Notes: a model not told the origin generated them from the sequence alone. 64,000 bases of DNA from DASUAS01 sp963750045 (GCA_963750045.1 CAVVPD010000005.1:248001-312000); one strand, 5' to 3'; counted from the stretch's first letter, positions 36,239 through 46,567 are shown. Program-made: numbers and translations.

Positions 36239-37781
36239 ATGCCCGACGCACCCGCCGACGACCAGGCGCCGGTCTCCGGCGCCGCGACCGGCGACGTGCC
36301 GGCGCTCGACGTCCCGGCCGAGCGGGCCCGCCGCCTCGCCGATCTCGACGAGCTGCGGGAAGCGGGCGTCGACCCGTACCCGGTGCGCTTCGACCGAGAC
36401 CGCACCCTCGGCGAGTTGCGGGCCGAGTTCGGGGACCTCCCGCCCGACACCGAAACCGGCGTGGCCGTCCGGGTCGCCGGTCGCATTCTCACCCTCCGCC
36501 GCCACGGCAAGCTCACGTTCGCCACCGTCCGAGACCAGTCCGGCACCGTCCAGCTGTTCGCGTCGCGGGAGGTGCTGGGCGACGAAGCCCACGACGCGTT
36601 CGGCCGCCTCGACCTGGGGGACTGGGTCGGGGCCGAGGGCACGGTCATGACCGCTCGCAAAGGCGAGCTCTCGGTCAAGGTCACCGCGGTCGTGCTGCTG
36701 GCCAAGGCGCTCCGGCCGCTGCCCGACAAGTGGCACGGGCTCTCCGACGTCGACACGCGGTTCCGGCAGCGTTACGTCGACCTCATCGTCAACGACGAGG
36801 CGCGGCGGGTGTTCGAGGTCCGCTTCGCCGCGGTGGCGGCCCTCCGGCGCGAGCTGGCCGACCTCGGGTTCGCCGAGGTCGAGACCCCGGTGCTGAGCCA
36901 CGAGCTCGGAGGCGCGACGGCGCGCCCCTTCGTCACGCACCACAACGCGCTCGGCACCGATCTCTACCTGCGGATCGCGCTCGAGCTGCACCTCAAGCGA
37001 CTGGTCGTCGGCGGGTTCGAGCGGGTGTTCGAGATCGGGCGGGTCTTCCGCAACGAGGGCATCGACACCAGCCACAACCCCGAGTTCACGATGCTCGAGG
37101 CGTACCAGGCGTTCGCCGACTACCACGACATGATGGAGCTCACCGAACGCCTCGTGGTCGCCGCCGCGCGTGCGGCCCTCGGCGGCGACACCGTGCTCGA
37201 CGTCCGGGGCACCGTCGTCGACCTCGCCGAGCCGTGGCCCCGCGCCACGATGGTCGACCTCATCCGCGAGCACGTCGGCGTCGAGATCAGCCCGGCGATG
37301 ACGGTCGAGGCCGCCCGGGCCGTGCTCGACGGCCTGGGCCTCACGTACCGCGAGCCCTGGGGTGCGGGTCGCCTCACCCACGAGGTCTACGACGAGCTGG
37401 TGGAGCCGAAGCTCGTGCGGCCGACGTTCGTGCTCGACCACCCGCGCGAGACGTCGCCGCTCGCGCGGGTCGCACCGCGACGACCAGACGCTCGTCGAGC
37501 GCTTCGAGGTGGTCGTCGCCGGCAGCGAGCTGGCGAACGCCTACAGCGAGCTCAACGACCCGGTCGACCAGCGCGGTCGGTTCGAGGCGGAGGCGCGGGC
37601 CCGGGCGGCGGGCGACCCCGAGGCGGGCACGGTCGACGAGGACTACCTCCGCGCGTTGGAGTTCGGGCTCCCCCCGACCGGGGGCCTCGGCATCGGGATC
37701 GACCGTCTCACCATGCTCCTCGCCGGCGTCACCAGCATCCGCGAGGTGATCCTGTTCCCCACCCTCCGCCCCGAGGCATGA
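36239..37781 (+). CDS. lysS: Lysine-tRNA ligase, class II (one frameshift)
   Basis: About 513 residues after removing one extra G from the run at 37467-37469, giving S-P-L-A-R-S-H-R-D-D. The N-terminal OB-fold anticodon-binding part (VRVAGRILTLRRHGKLTFAT) is followed by class II motif 1 (FRQRYVDLIVNDEARRVFEV), motif 2 (FEIGRVFRNEGIDTSHNPEF) and motif 3 (GLGIGIDRLTMLLAGV). It charges tRNA-Lys. The enzyme is normally essential, so the frameshift is most likely a sequencing error. ATG 36239 starts an acidic extension of about 20 residues. The stop overlaps the next ATG. Confidence 0.93.
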
Positions 37782-38404
37782 TCGTCCCCGTCCCCGTACC
37801 CGTACCCGCGCCCGACCACCGAGGACCCCCGTTGTCACGTCGTCCGTTCCGCCGCCTGATCCCCGTCGCCGCTCTCGTCGTCTGCCTGCTCATCACCGGG
37901 ATCGGTACCGCCCACGCGGCGAGCGTCACGCCCGCCAAGTGGGCCCCGAAGTTCTGCAACGCCATCGACCAGTACCAGAAGACCATCACCGAGCAGGCCG
38001 ATGCCATGACGACCGCGCTGGAAGGTGTCACCAAACTCGAGGCCGGTCGCGCCGAGATCGTGGGGTTCCTCGGGAAGATGGTCACCGCTGCGAACACCGC
38101 GGCACGTCAGGTGAAGAAGGCGGGGTCGCCGTCAACGCCCAACGGCTCGAAGATCTCGGCGACGTTCGTGTCGGGGTTCAAGGCGTCGGCCGGGGTGTTC
38201 GCCGACGCCAAGGCGAAGGCCACCAAGTTGCCGACCACGACGCCCGCGGCGTTCAAGAAGAAGGGAAAGCAGCTCGGGCAGGATCTCACTGACGCCGGTG
38301 CCGAGCTGACCAAGACCTTCGCCGGGATCGACAAGCTCGACAAGGGCAAGAAGCTCGAAGCCGCGTTGAAGGCCACGCCGGAATGCGCGTTCCTCAACTC
38401 GTGA
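37778..38404 (+). CDS. Secreted helical protein with a Cys pair, unknown
   Basis: A 208-residue protein. A signal peptide (FRRLIPVAALVVCLLITGIG, cut after THAA at about residue 47) is followed by a helical, Lys/Ala/Thr-rich mature part. Two Cys residues at the ends of the mature part (WAPKFCNAIDQY and TPECAFLNS) probably form a disulfide. No family is recognised. The ATG at 37778 overlaps the lysS stop (ATGA); a TTG at 37832 is an alternative start that gives a more standard signal peptide. Confidence 0.65.
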   Translation: MIVPVPVPVPAPDHRGPPLSRRPFRRLIPVAALVVCLLITGIGTAHAASVTPAKWAPKFCNAIDQYQKTITEQADAMTTALEGVTKLEAGRAEIVGFLGKMVTAANTAARQVKKAGSPSTPNGSKISATFVSGFKASAGVFADAKAKATKLPTTTPAAFKKKGKQLGQDLTDAGAELTKTFAGIDKLDKGKKLEAALKATPECAFLNS

Positions 38405-38416
38405 GGGCGACTGCGG

Positions 38417-39289
38417 TCAGGCGACGAGCTGCTCGCTGACCTCCCAGAGGCGGGCGGCGGCCGCGTCGTCCTGGGCCGCGGTGCTCGGTGACGCGGGCGC
38501 CGACTTGACCCAGTAGCCGCCCGTGATGCCCTCGACCTCGGGCGCCGAGGCGACGTACACCGACGTCTGCGCGCCCTGGATCGAATTCAGCGCGAACGGC
38601 TTGAGCAGCGGGAAGGTGAGCTTGCCGAGCGCGCCGGTGTCGCCGTCGCGCCCGAAGCTGCTGGCGACGAACCCGGGGTGCACCGCGTTGGCGGTGACCC
38701 CGGAACCGTCCCACCGGCGGGCCAGCTCGCGGGTGAAGAGGATGTTGGCGAGCTTGGTCTTCGCGTAGACCCCGAATCCGCGGTAGCGACGCTCGGACTG
38801 GAGGTCGTCGAAGTCGAGGCCGTGCCGCGCGCTCTTGTGGCCCGCGGAGGAGACGTTCACCACGCGACCCGGCGCGCCGGCGACCAGCCGATCGTGGAGG
38901 AGCTGCGTCAGGAGGAAGTGGCCGAGATGGTTCACCTGGAACGTCATCTCGTAGCCGTCCACCGTTCGTCGGCGGGAGCTCAGCATGAGGCCCGCGTTGT
39001 TGACGAGCACGTCGAGGCGGTCGTGGTGTCCGGCGAACTCGGCCGCGAGCTCGCGCACCGACGCCAGCCGGGCGAGGTCCAGGGCCATCACCTCGGCATC
39101 GGCCCGGCCGCCGCGGCCGCGGATCTCGTCGAGCGCGGCCCGGCCCCGCACCGGGTCGCGCGCGGTGATGGTCACCTGAGCGCCCATCGACGCGAGGGCG
39201 ACGGCCGTCTCCTTGCCGATTCCCGCGTTGCCTCCCGTGATCAGCACGACCTTGCCGGCCATCGCATCCGTCATCGGCCCATCCGTCAT
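38417..39289 (-). CDS. SDR family oxidoreductase (retinol-dehydrogenase-like)
   Basis: A 290-residue SDR. TGGNAGIGKETA is the coenzyme-binding loop, ITARD favours NADP(H), VNNAG is the structural motif, VVNVSSAGH holds the Ser and YAKTK is the Tyr/Lys pair. The VNHLGHFLLTQLL and ANAVHPGFVASSF segments match the retinol dehydrogenase/light-dependent protochlorophyllide-reductase-like group. It should act on a hydrophobic alcohol or aldehyde. ATG 39289 is used; inner ATGs at residues 6 and 10 are alternatives. It diverges from the CoA-transferase gene, 32 bases away. Confidence 0.9.
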   Translation of the reverse strand: MTDGPMTDAMAGKVVLITGGNAGIGKETAVALASMGAQVTITARDPVRGRAALDEIRGRGGRADAEVMALDLARLASVRELAAEFAGHHDRLDVLVNNAGLMLSSRRRTVDGYEMTFQVNHLGHFLLTQLLHDRLVAGAPGRVVNVSSAGHKSARHGLDFDDLQSERRYRGFGVYAKTKLANILFTRELARRWDGSGVTANAVHPGFVASSFGRDGDTGALGKLTFPLLKPFALNSIQGAQTSVYVASAPEVEGITGGYWVKSAPASPSTAAQDDAAAARLWEVSEQLVA

Positions 39290-39321
39290 GAGCTCAATCT
39301 ACGGCCGCGTATGATCCGCCG

Positions 39322-40473
39322 GTGTCCGGCCTCCCGCTGGACGGCGTGCGCGTCGTCGACCTCACCACCGTCGTCTCGGGGCCGTACTCGACGCTGCTCC
39401 TCGCCGACTTCGGTGCCGACGTGATCAAGGTCGAGGCGCCGACCGGCGACCTCGCCCGCGACCTCGGACCCCGCGTGCACGCCGGGATGGCTGCGGTGTT
39501 CCTCAACTGCAACCGGAACAAGCGCAGCGTCGTGCTCGACCTGACCACGGACGACGGCCGCACCCTGTTGAAGTCCCTCGCCGACACCGCCGACGTCGTC
39601 GTGCACAACATGCGCCGCGGCGCCGCGCTGCGCTGCGGCGCCGACGCGGACACGCTCACCGCCGGTCACCCGGAGCTCGTGCACTGTGCGATCACGGGCT
39701 TCGGCGCCGACGGTCCCTACGCGGACCTCCCCGCATACGACGACATCGTGCAGGCGGTGTCGGGCATCGCCGGCGCGCAGGAGTGGATGGCCGGCACACC
39801 CACCTACGTCGCCAACGCGGTCGCCGACAAGATCGCAGGGGTCACCGCGGCCTTCGCGATCGCCGCCGCGCTACGCAAGCGTGCCGTCGACGGTACCGGT
39901 TCCGTGGTCGAGGTGCCGATGGCCGAGGCCCTCGCCGCGTTCGGGCTGCTCGAGCATTTGTGGGGTCGCACCTTCGTGCCCGCGCGGGGCGAGGCGCGCT
40001 ACCCGCGGATGTCGTCGCCGGTCCGGCGCCCGTTCCCGACGGCCGACGGCCACCTCGGAGTCGTCGTCTACAGCGACCGTGACTGGCAGCGGTTCTTCAC
40101 CATCATCGACCGGCCCGATCTCGCCGCCGACGACCGATTCGCCACGCTGCACGACCGCACCCAACGGCTCGACGAGCTCTACGCATTGGTGGCGGAGCAC
40201 CTCTCCCGGGACACGACACAGGCGTGGTTCGAGCGGCTCACCGCCGCGGGGATCCCGGCGATCCCCTACAACCAGGTCGACGACCTGTTCGACGACCCGC
40301 ACTTCCGCGCCGTGGGGCTGTTGGAGGAGACCGTGCACCCCTCGGAGGGCACGCTGCTCCAGTGCCCGACGCCGATCACGTTCGACGGTGTGCACTCGGT
40401 GCTGGGCCGTCCGGCGCCGGCGTTGGGCGCCGACACCGCGGCCGTGCTCGGCGACCTCACACCACCGCGCTGA
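39322..40473 (+). CDS. CaiB/BaiF family (class III) CoA transferase
   Basis: A 383-residue class III CoA transferase. GVRVVDLTTVVSGPYSTLLL, ADFGADVIKVEAP, NRNKRSVVLDL and the catalytic Asp region ITGFGADGPYADLPAYDDIV are all present, as is the C-terminal IPYNQVDDLFDDPHF. It moves CoA between carboxylic acids, for instance to activate a substrate for beta-oxidation. GTG 39322 is the start. Its end overlaps the convergent thiolase-like gene by 17 bases. Crotonase and thiolase-like neighbours support a role in acyl-CoA breakdown. Confidence 0.93.
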   Translation: MSGLPLDGVRVVDLTTVVSGPYSTLLLADFGADVIKVEAPTGDLARDLGPRVHAGMAAVFLNCNRNKRSVVLDLTTDDGRTLLKSLADTADVVVHNMRRGAALRCGADADTLTAGHPELVHCAITGFGADGPYADLPAYDDIVQAVSGIAGAQEWMAGTPTYVANAVADKIAGVTAAFAIAAALRKRAVDGTGSVVEVPMAEALAAFGLLEHLWGRTFVPARGEARYPRMSSPVRRPFPTADGHLGVVVYSDRDWQRFFTIIDRPDLAADDRFATLHDRTQRLDELYALVAEHLSRDTTQAWFERLTAAGIPAIPYNQVDDLFDDPHFRAVGLLEETVHPSEGTLLQCPTPITFDGVHSVLGRPAPALGADTAAVLGDLTPPR

Positions 40474-41943
40474 ACCGGGCTCCGTCGACGAGGATCTCGC
40501 GACCGCACCAGTCGTCGCGCGCCATCGCGGCCGCGACCACCGGGTCGTCGCAGCGCGCGGCGCACCGGCGGCCGTCGGGAGTACGCGCGAGCGCGGCGGC
40601 GTACCGCGGCTCGCCCTGCTCGTGGGCGACGGTGTAGCCGTCGACGACCGCGCCGCCGCGGTGGTCGGACGTGAGCTCGAGCACCGACGTCGTCGCCTCC
40701 GTGGCCGCCGACACGTCGGCGAAGCGGAATTCCTCGTCCGGCGGCGTCGTCGACCAGAGCGCCATGCCGTGCTTGGTGATCATCCCGCTGATGCCGGTCA
40801 GGAGTCCGGTGGTGCCGGGCACGGCGCGGAGCTGCTCGACCATCCGCGCCAGGGCCTGGAAGGTCGCGTTGTTGAGCGGCCCGCCGGCGAAGGTCATCCC
40901 GCCGCCCACGGTGAGCGGCCGTTCGTCGAGACGGTCGAGGGGAAGGCCGAGCTCGAGGGCCTGGATGCGGACCGCCGCGGGGAAGCAGCTATAGAGGTCG
41001 ACGACGTCGGCCGCGGCCGCGTCGTAGCCGCCGAGCTCGCCAAGCCGGTCGGCTCCGGCGCGCACCGCGGCGCGCGGTGCAGCTCGGCGCGCCGGGAGAT
41101 CGGGACCATGTGGTTCGACTCGACCGCCGCGAGCGGGTACACCCGCCGGTCGTCGGGTATCCCGTAGCGGTCGGCCACCGCGGCGGAGCACAACACGAAC
41201 GCCGCCGCCTGGTCGACGTTCCACTGGGAGCAGTGCCATTTGGTGTACGGCGCCGCGAGCATCGGGTTGGCCGGTGACGGGTGCTCGAGGAATTCTGGGG
41301 AGACCGGATCGCGCCGCCACGCGTCGGGATTCGAGGCTGCGACCCTGCTGCACGCGGCCCACAGCTCGGCTGTCGCGCGCGCGTTGGCCGCGACGGTCTC
41401 ACCGCGTGCCGCGCGCAGCGCGGTCTCGATCACCGAGTACTGGAGCGGCGCGCTGATGAGCCCGGCCGCGATCTCCGCCTGCGGCATGATCTCCGACGCC
41501 GGCGCGAGGGTGTGGTCGGGGGCGGTGCCGTCGGGCTGCGTGGTGTCGTGCACCGCGGTGCCGGTGATGCGCGCGCGCAGGTCGCGGTACTTCGCCTCGC
41601 CGCCGCACACCAACGCGACGTCGAGCTCGCCGTCGGTGATGGCGAGGCACGCACGCGTGAAGAGGGTCTGCTGCAGCACGCCGAGCTCGGCCACGACCGA
41701 ACGGGCCGACGCGCCGAATCGTTCGGTGACGAGGCGCCCCGGGTCGGGATACGACCAGGTGCCGCGCGGCACGAACACCGCCGCGGTCGCCGCCAGGATC
41801 TCCGGCGCGCCGGCGTCGGTGGCCGCCCGTTCCGCGGCGGTTGCCATGAGCGCGACCGCCTCGAGCGCGGCCGCGGGATCGTCGAGGTGCTGGTGCGCGA
41901 CGCCGGCCCCGACGAGGACCGGCGTGCGCGCTTCGGGAGCCAC
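40457..41943 (-). CDS. Thiolase-like protein without the usual active-site Cys (one frameshift)
   Basis: About 495 residues if one base is restored at 41065-41066, giving R-A-P-R-V-R-A-G-A-D-R-L. The first half (TPVLVGAGVAHQHLDDPAAA) and LYSCFPAAVRIQALELGL resemble the SCP-x/thiolase-like family sometimes annotated acetyl-CoA acetyltransferase. The loop where thiolases carry the nucleophile Cys reads AELGVLQQTLFTRACLA and has no C-S-S motif; the canonical GHPxGxTG is also absent, with HGMALWST in a similar place. It may be a lipid- or CoA-binding relative. It is coupled to the enoyl-CoA hydratase 3 bases upstream. Confidence 0.75.
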
Positions 41944-41946
41944 CGG

Positions 41947-42744
41947 CTACTCGCGTCGGAAGTTCGGGGTGCGCTTCTCGGCGAAGGCCTTGGGGCCCTC
42001 CTTCGAGTCGGCCGACGCCATCACCGCCATGCCGATCGGTTGCTCGAAGGCGAACGCCTCGGCCTCGCTCATGTGCTCGGTCTCGCGCAGGGTCCGCAGG
42101 ATGGCCTCGACCGCGAGCGGGCCGTTCGCCGCCACGAGGCGGGCGACCTCGTGGGCCTGCTCGAGGGCGTGGCCGTCGGGGACCACGTAGCTGACCAGGC
42201 CGAGGTCCTTCGCCTCCGGCGCGGTGATGTGGCGGCCCGTCAGCAGGATGTCGGCCGCCGCCGCGTAGGGGATCTGCCGGCGCAGGCGCACCGCCGAGCC
42301 GCCCATCGGGTAGAGCGACCAACGGGCCTCCGACACGCCGAAGCGGGCGCTCTCACCGGCGACGCGGATGTCGGTGCCCTGGAGGATCTCGGTGCCGCCG
42401 GCGATGGCGACGCCCTCGACGGCCGCGATCACCGGCTTGGTCGGGCGGTAGGTCTTCAGCAGGCCGCGGTAGATGAAGCCGGGGTCTTCCTGCATGCGGG
42501 CGGCGGTGTCGATGGCGTCGGGCTCGGCGACGTCACCCGCGAGCGCCCGGAGGTCCATGCCCGACGAGAAGTCGCCCTCGGCGCCGGTGAGAATCACGCA
42601 CCGGATGTCGTCGTTCGCGGTGACCTCTTCCCACGCGTCGGCGAGCAGGGCGAACATCGTGAGCGTCATCGCGTTCTTGCGGTGCGGTCGATTCAGCGTG
42701 ACGACCATCACCGCGCCCTCGCGCTCGACTTCTACCTGGGCCAC
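41947..42744 (-). CDS. Enoyl-CoA hydratase/isomerase family protein
   Basis: A 265-residue crotonase. The oxyanion segments FSSGMDLRAL (about residue 60) and EGVAIAGGTEILQGTDIRVA are present. The first catalytic Glu is kept in FGVSEARWSLYP, but the position of the second reads Ala in YAAAADILLTG, so it may be an isomerase-type or other crotonase rather than a classical hydratase. The C-terminus KEGPKAFAEKRTPNFRRE is the usual family tail. It lies 4 bases after the 42749 gene and 3 bases before the thiolase-like gene, all on the minus strand. Confidence 0.9.
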   Translation of the reverse strand: MAQVEVEREGAVMVVTLNRPHRKNAMTLTMFALLADAWEEVTANDDIRCVILTGAEGDFSSGMDLRALAGDVAEPDAIDTAARMQEDPGFIYRGLLKTYRPTKPVIAAVEGVAIAGGTEILQGTDIRVAGESARFGVSEARWSLYPMGGSAVRLRRQIPYAAAADILLTGRHITAPEAKDLGLVSYVVPDGHALEQAHEVARLVAANGPLAVEAILRTLRETEHMSEAEAFAFEQPIGMAVMASADSKEGPKAFAEKRTPNFRRE

Positions 42745-42748
42745 GAGC

Positions 42749-43771
42749 TCACTCCTCGAGTTGGTCTACGGGTATGGAACGTTCGAGCATGCCGTTCGTC
42801 TCCTCGCCGTCCCACCTGTAGTGGGCGCCGGCCTGCTGGAGCAGCGGGGCGAACTCGTGGTGCGAGCCGGCGGCGACGTAGGTCGACAGGATCGTCTCGC
42901 CCTCGATGTGCACGTCACCGTTCGCGGTGCGCAGGGTGATCGAGACGTCCTCGCCTGTCGGTTGGCGCCTCCGCAACCACGGCACGTCGACGAGCGTCGC
43001 CGCGATCAGCTGTTCGCCGTCGAACACGTAGCCCTCGTTGAACGTCGGGTCGTTCGGCCGGTCCGGAAACGCGAGCACACCGAACCCGCGCCCGCTCGGG
43101 AAGAGCGCGCTCGGCCAGCAGTGGCCCCAGAAGCCCTGGGTGTCGCGCACGCCCTGCCGGTGGATCCGCAGGCCGGTGCCACGGAAGGAGAACTCCTCGT
43201 TGCCGACGCGCACCGTGCCCCGGGTCGTGCAGAGCTGCTCGTAGCGCGGGCTGATGTAGAGGCCCGCGAAGCCCTCGTGGAACGCCTCCGCGGCCTCCGC
43301 GACCAGGGTGCCCGGGACCCACGGCGGCGCGGCCATGGTGACCTCCACGTGGATCTCGAGGCCGACGCGGGGGCCGTCGGCGAGGTCGGCCTCCGAGAGG
43401 GCCTGCGCGGTGGTGTCGACCGCGGTGCCCTCGTACGTCATCGTCGACCGCACGAACGGCTCGTCGCAGCGGAACTCGAGCCCACCCGCCCGGAACCGCC
43501 GGCAGATCCCGTCGTCGTCGACCGGGTTCGATCCGGCGCCCGCTTCGCGCACGACGACGGCGCGGCCGTCGGGGAAGGCGACGTTCACCTGGAGCCCGCG
43601 GAGGTCCCATGACCCGGCGACCGCTTCGATGCCCGCGCGCGGGATCCCGACGACGCCCTCGTCGTCGGAGATCCACATCGACGCGCTCTCGCGGAACTGG
43701 GGATCCTCGGGCCGCTCGGCCAGGAAGTGGTCACTTGCCGTGTCCATACCGCTGGTGAGATCGATCGTCAC
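42749..43771 (-). CDS. Conserved protein of unknown function in an acyl-CoA operon
   Basis: A 340-residue soluble protein rich in predicted beta strands with no signal peptide. No named family is recognised with confidence. Repeated strand-turn segments such as GIPRAGIEAVAGSWDLRG, FRGTGLRIHRQGVRDTQGFW and FGVLAFPDRPNDPTFNEGYV suggest a lipocalin- or AttH-like barrel. GTG 43771 has a GAGGAG ribosome site seven bases upstream, which decides the start over an ATG at 43747. The next two genes follow within 4 bases each, so it is the first gene of a three-gene operon with the crotonase and thiolase-like protein. Confidence 0.65.
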   Translation of the reverse strand: MTIDLTSGMDTASDHFLAERPEDPQFRESASMWISDDEGVVGIPRAGIEAVAGSWDLRGLQVNVAFPDGRAVVVREAGAGSNPVDDDGICRRFRAGGLEFRCDEPFVRSTMTYEGTAVDTTAQALSEADLADGPRVGLEIHVEVTMAAPPWVPGTLVAEAAEAFHEGFAGLYISPRYEQLCTTRGTVRVGNEEFSFRGTGLRIHRQGVRDTQGFWGHCWPSALFPSGRGFGVLAFPDRPNDPTFNEGYVFDGEQLIAATLVDVPWLRRRQPTGEDVSITLRTANGDVHIEGETILSTYVAAGSHHEFAPLLQQAGAHYRWDGEETNGMLERSIPVDQLEE

Positions 43772-43874
43772 GGGCTGCTCCTCGGGCTGCGAACGGGTGG
43801 AGCCTGCCAGGCGCCCGGAGACGCGGCAACATCGGTGCCAACATCCTGTCTCGAGGCGAGTCATCGTCGGGTCG

Positions 43875-45131
43875 ATGACCAGGAACATGGCTGGGAGCCA
43901 CCACGAGACACGGCGCGTGGGATTGGGCGCGCAGCCGGTGTGGGTTCGACAACTGATCCGCTTGACCGTGACCGCGCCGTGGCAGCTCGCATGGGCGCTC
44001 ACCCTTGCGGGACTGGCTCTCTGCTGGGCGATCGCGTACGGGCTGGGTGGAGCGAGTGCCGCCCCACCCGCCTGGTTCTACGTCGTCATCGTGCTCGTCG
44101 CGGTGCGCTTCGGTTGGCTGGGCGCATTGATCGTCGGTGTCGCTTCCGGAGTGTTGGCCGGTCCGCTGCTCCCGTACGACGTGTCGACGAATGTCGGGCA
44201 GGGGACGGCCTGTTGGGTGGTCCAGGCCGCATTCTTCGTGATCGTCGGAGTGGTCGTCGCGACAACCGTCGCGATGTCGACCCGGTCGCTCACCTCCCAG
44301 GCCTCCGTCATCCGCGACGCGTCCGATGTGCTGAAGGGGCTGACCCACGGAGACTTCCGCGTCGTGTACCAGCCGATCGTGGAGCTCAAGACCGGACACA
44401 TCGTCGGCGTGGAGTGCTTGGCGCGGTGGGAGCACGCCCATCTCGGGAACATCGACCCCGAGGAGTTCATCACGGTCGCCGAGCGCTCGGGCACCGTCGG
44501 TGTCGTCGGGAATTTCGTGCTCCGACAGTGTTGCCGGCGAGCAGCGGCTTGGAGTGACACCGTGCTGTGCGACGCCGAAGACTTCACAGTGGCAGTCAAC
44601 ATCTCGACCCTCCAGCTGGAGGACCCCACCTTCGAAGACCGGGTCGAGGCCTTGATCGGGGAGACGGGCCTCGATCCTTCCTGGCTCTATCTCGAGATCA
44701 CCGAGACCGCGTTGATGGCCGATGTCGACACGGCTCTGACCCGCATGAAGAACATCAAGCAGCTCGGAGTGCGGTTCGCGATCGACGACTTCGGAACCGG
44801 CTATTCGTCGCTGTCGTACTTGCAGAGTCTCCCCATCGACGTCCTCAAGATCGACCGATCGTTCGTCGTCGGAGTCGACCGGCCCGGTACGCGTTCGAGG
44901 CGTTCGATGGCGGCGCTCGTGATCGACTTCGCAATTGCGAACGGCATCACGGCAGTTGCTGAAGGAGTCGAGACGCTCGGTGAGGCGACGCGTCTCGCCA
45001 ACCTGGGTTGCCGGTTCGCTCAGGGCTTCTACTTCGATTACCCCCTCGAGGCCGAGGTGATCGAGAAGAGGCTGAACTGGCACTACGGGGACAGCACGCC
45101 GATCAAGAAGGAAGGTCTGATCGTCGGCTAG
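43875..45131 (+). CDS. Membrane-anchored EAL-domain protein (c-di-GMP phosphodiesterase)
   Basis: A 418-residue protein. Three to four helices at about residues 38-130 (ALTLAGLALCWAIAYGLGG, WFYVVIVLVAVRFGWLGALI, AAFFVIVGVVVATTVA) anchor it. The EAL domain (about 155-415) has the signature as VECLARW (E-C-L at 180-182) and the residues needed for c-di-GMP hydrolysis: Asn in VNIS, Glu in LEITE, the Asp pair in IDDFGTG, Lys in VLKIDRS and Glu in AEGVE. No GGDEF domain is present, so it should only break c-di-GMP down. ATG 43875 starts it; ATG 43887 is an alternative. Confidence 0.9.
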   Translation: MTRNMAGSHHETRRVGLGAQPVWVRQLIRLTVTAPWQLAWALTLAGLALCWAIAYGLGGASAAPPAWFYVVIVLVAVRFGWLGALIVGVASGVLAGPLLPYDVSTNVGQGTACWVVQAAFFVIVGVVVATTVAMSTRSLTSQASVIRDASDVLKGLTHGDFRVVYQPIVELKTGHIVGVECLARWEHAHLGNIDPEEFITVAERSGTVGVVGNFVLRQCCRRAAAWSDTVLCDAEDFTVAVNISTLQLEDPTFEDRVEALIGETGLDPSWLYLEITETALMADVDTALTRMKNIKQLGVRFAIDDFGTGYSSLSYLQSLPIDVLKIDRSFVVGVDRPGTRSRRSMAALVIDFAIANGITAVAEGVETLGEATRLANLGCRFAQGFYFDYPLEAEVIEKRLNWHYGDSTPIKKEGLIVG

Positions 45132-45226
45132 GTGTTGTGGGCGCGCCGGGTGCAGTGCCGAGCGCACGCGTCGCGGGCCATCTGGCGCGCCGCGTTCCTC
45201 GTCGGTGCGTCGGCCGTTGAGGAGGG

Positions 45227-46289
45227 TCAGTGCTTGCGGGCGTGCTGCACTGAGCAGATCGCGATGCCGATCGGCCAGGAGCCGGCCGCGATGGTGTCGG
45301 TCACGGCGCGGGTCTTGGTGTTGATCACCGAGACCGTGTCGGCTCCTCTGCCGCCGGTCACGTAGGCGTACTTGCCGTCGGGCGTGATGGCGACCTGTTC
45401 GGGGATCGGGCCGAGGGCCGTCGCGGTCACAACCACTCCCGAGGTCGTGTCGACGACGGCAAACCCGTTGTCGGTGGTCACGTACGCGTGTTTGCCGTCG
45501 GGCGTGATCGCGACACCGTAGGTCCCTGCGGCGACCTCGAAGGTGTTGATCACCGCACGCGCCTTCGTGTCGATCACGACCAGCGTCCCGTTCCCGTTCA
45601 CGGTCACGTAGGCGCGCGTGCCGTCGGGGCTGAACGCGATGTGCTCCGAGTTGAACGAGCCGAGCTGGATGCCGTTGGGGTACTGGGGAAGCGCGGGGGT
45701 GCCGCTCGGGGTTTGGAGGATGGTCCCGGTCTTCGTGTCGATGACCGTGACGATCGAGTTCCCGCCCACGGCGTACGCCTGCGCCCCACCCGGACGTACC
45801 GTGACCGCGTCTGCACTCGCGAACCCGACGCCCTCGATGGAGTTGACCGCGGCCGTCTTCGTCGTGATGTCCGACACGGTGCTTGGCGTCTTTCCATCGT
45901 CGTTCGCGGTGTAGACGTGCTTGCCGTCAGAGGTGACGGCGACGTCCAAGGGACCGGTCCCGACGGGGATGGTCGCCGTGACCGCACGCTTCCGCGTGTC
46001 GATCACCGACACCGAGTTGTCGAAGTGGTTCGTCACGTACGCCGCGGGAGCCGTCCGGGCTGAACGCCACCCCGGCAGGGGCCGCGCCGACAGGAATCGT
46101 CGCGGTCACCTTGTTCGACTTCGTGTCGACGACCGACACCGTTCCCCCGTCGAGGTTCGTCACGTACGCCGTGCGCGAACAGCCCTTCGCGGCCGCCGCG
46201 CCAGCCGGAGTCGACATCCCGGCCCAGAGCGCTGACGCCGACAACGCGACCACGAGGATCGCGGGCCATCGTCGCACCGTCGCGATCAT
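45227..46289 (-). CDS. Secreted YVTN-type beta-propeller protein (one frameshift)
   Basis: About 353 residues once one extra base at 46042-46043 is removed, giving PDGSRAYVTNHFDNSVSV. A signal peptide (WPAILVVALSASALWAGMST) is followed by at least six blade repeats of the form PDGxxAYVT-x-VSVIDTKT-x-V-x-TI (for example SPDGTRAYVTVNGNGTLVV). Such propellers bind partners or ligands outside the cell; no enzymatic motif is evident. ATG 46289 is used. About 280 bases without a recognised gene separate it from the divergent gene at 46568. Confidence 0.85.
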
Positions 46290-46567
46290 TGCAGTCGTTT
46301 CAAATATCCCGCCAGTGCCATAGGCCACGCACGGTACACGCCGCGCCCGCATCTGCCTGATGGACGCTGTCGTGGGCGTCGAGCAGCGATCGTGCGCCCA
46401 CCATGGTCGGTCATCGGAGTCCGCATGGAATCCGATACGCGCACATCACGCGCAGTCCGTCGAGACGGAGTCGGCTCGGGTGGTGCTACCGGCGCGTACC
46501 GCGGGAAGAGTGTGCTGTACTCCTGCTCGAGAAAGAGCGGTCGGTCGACAGGGAAGAGGTGACGCAC

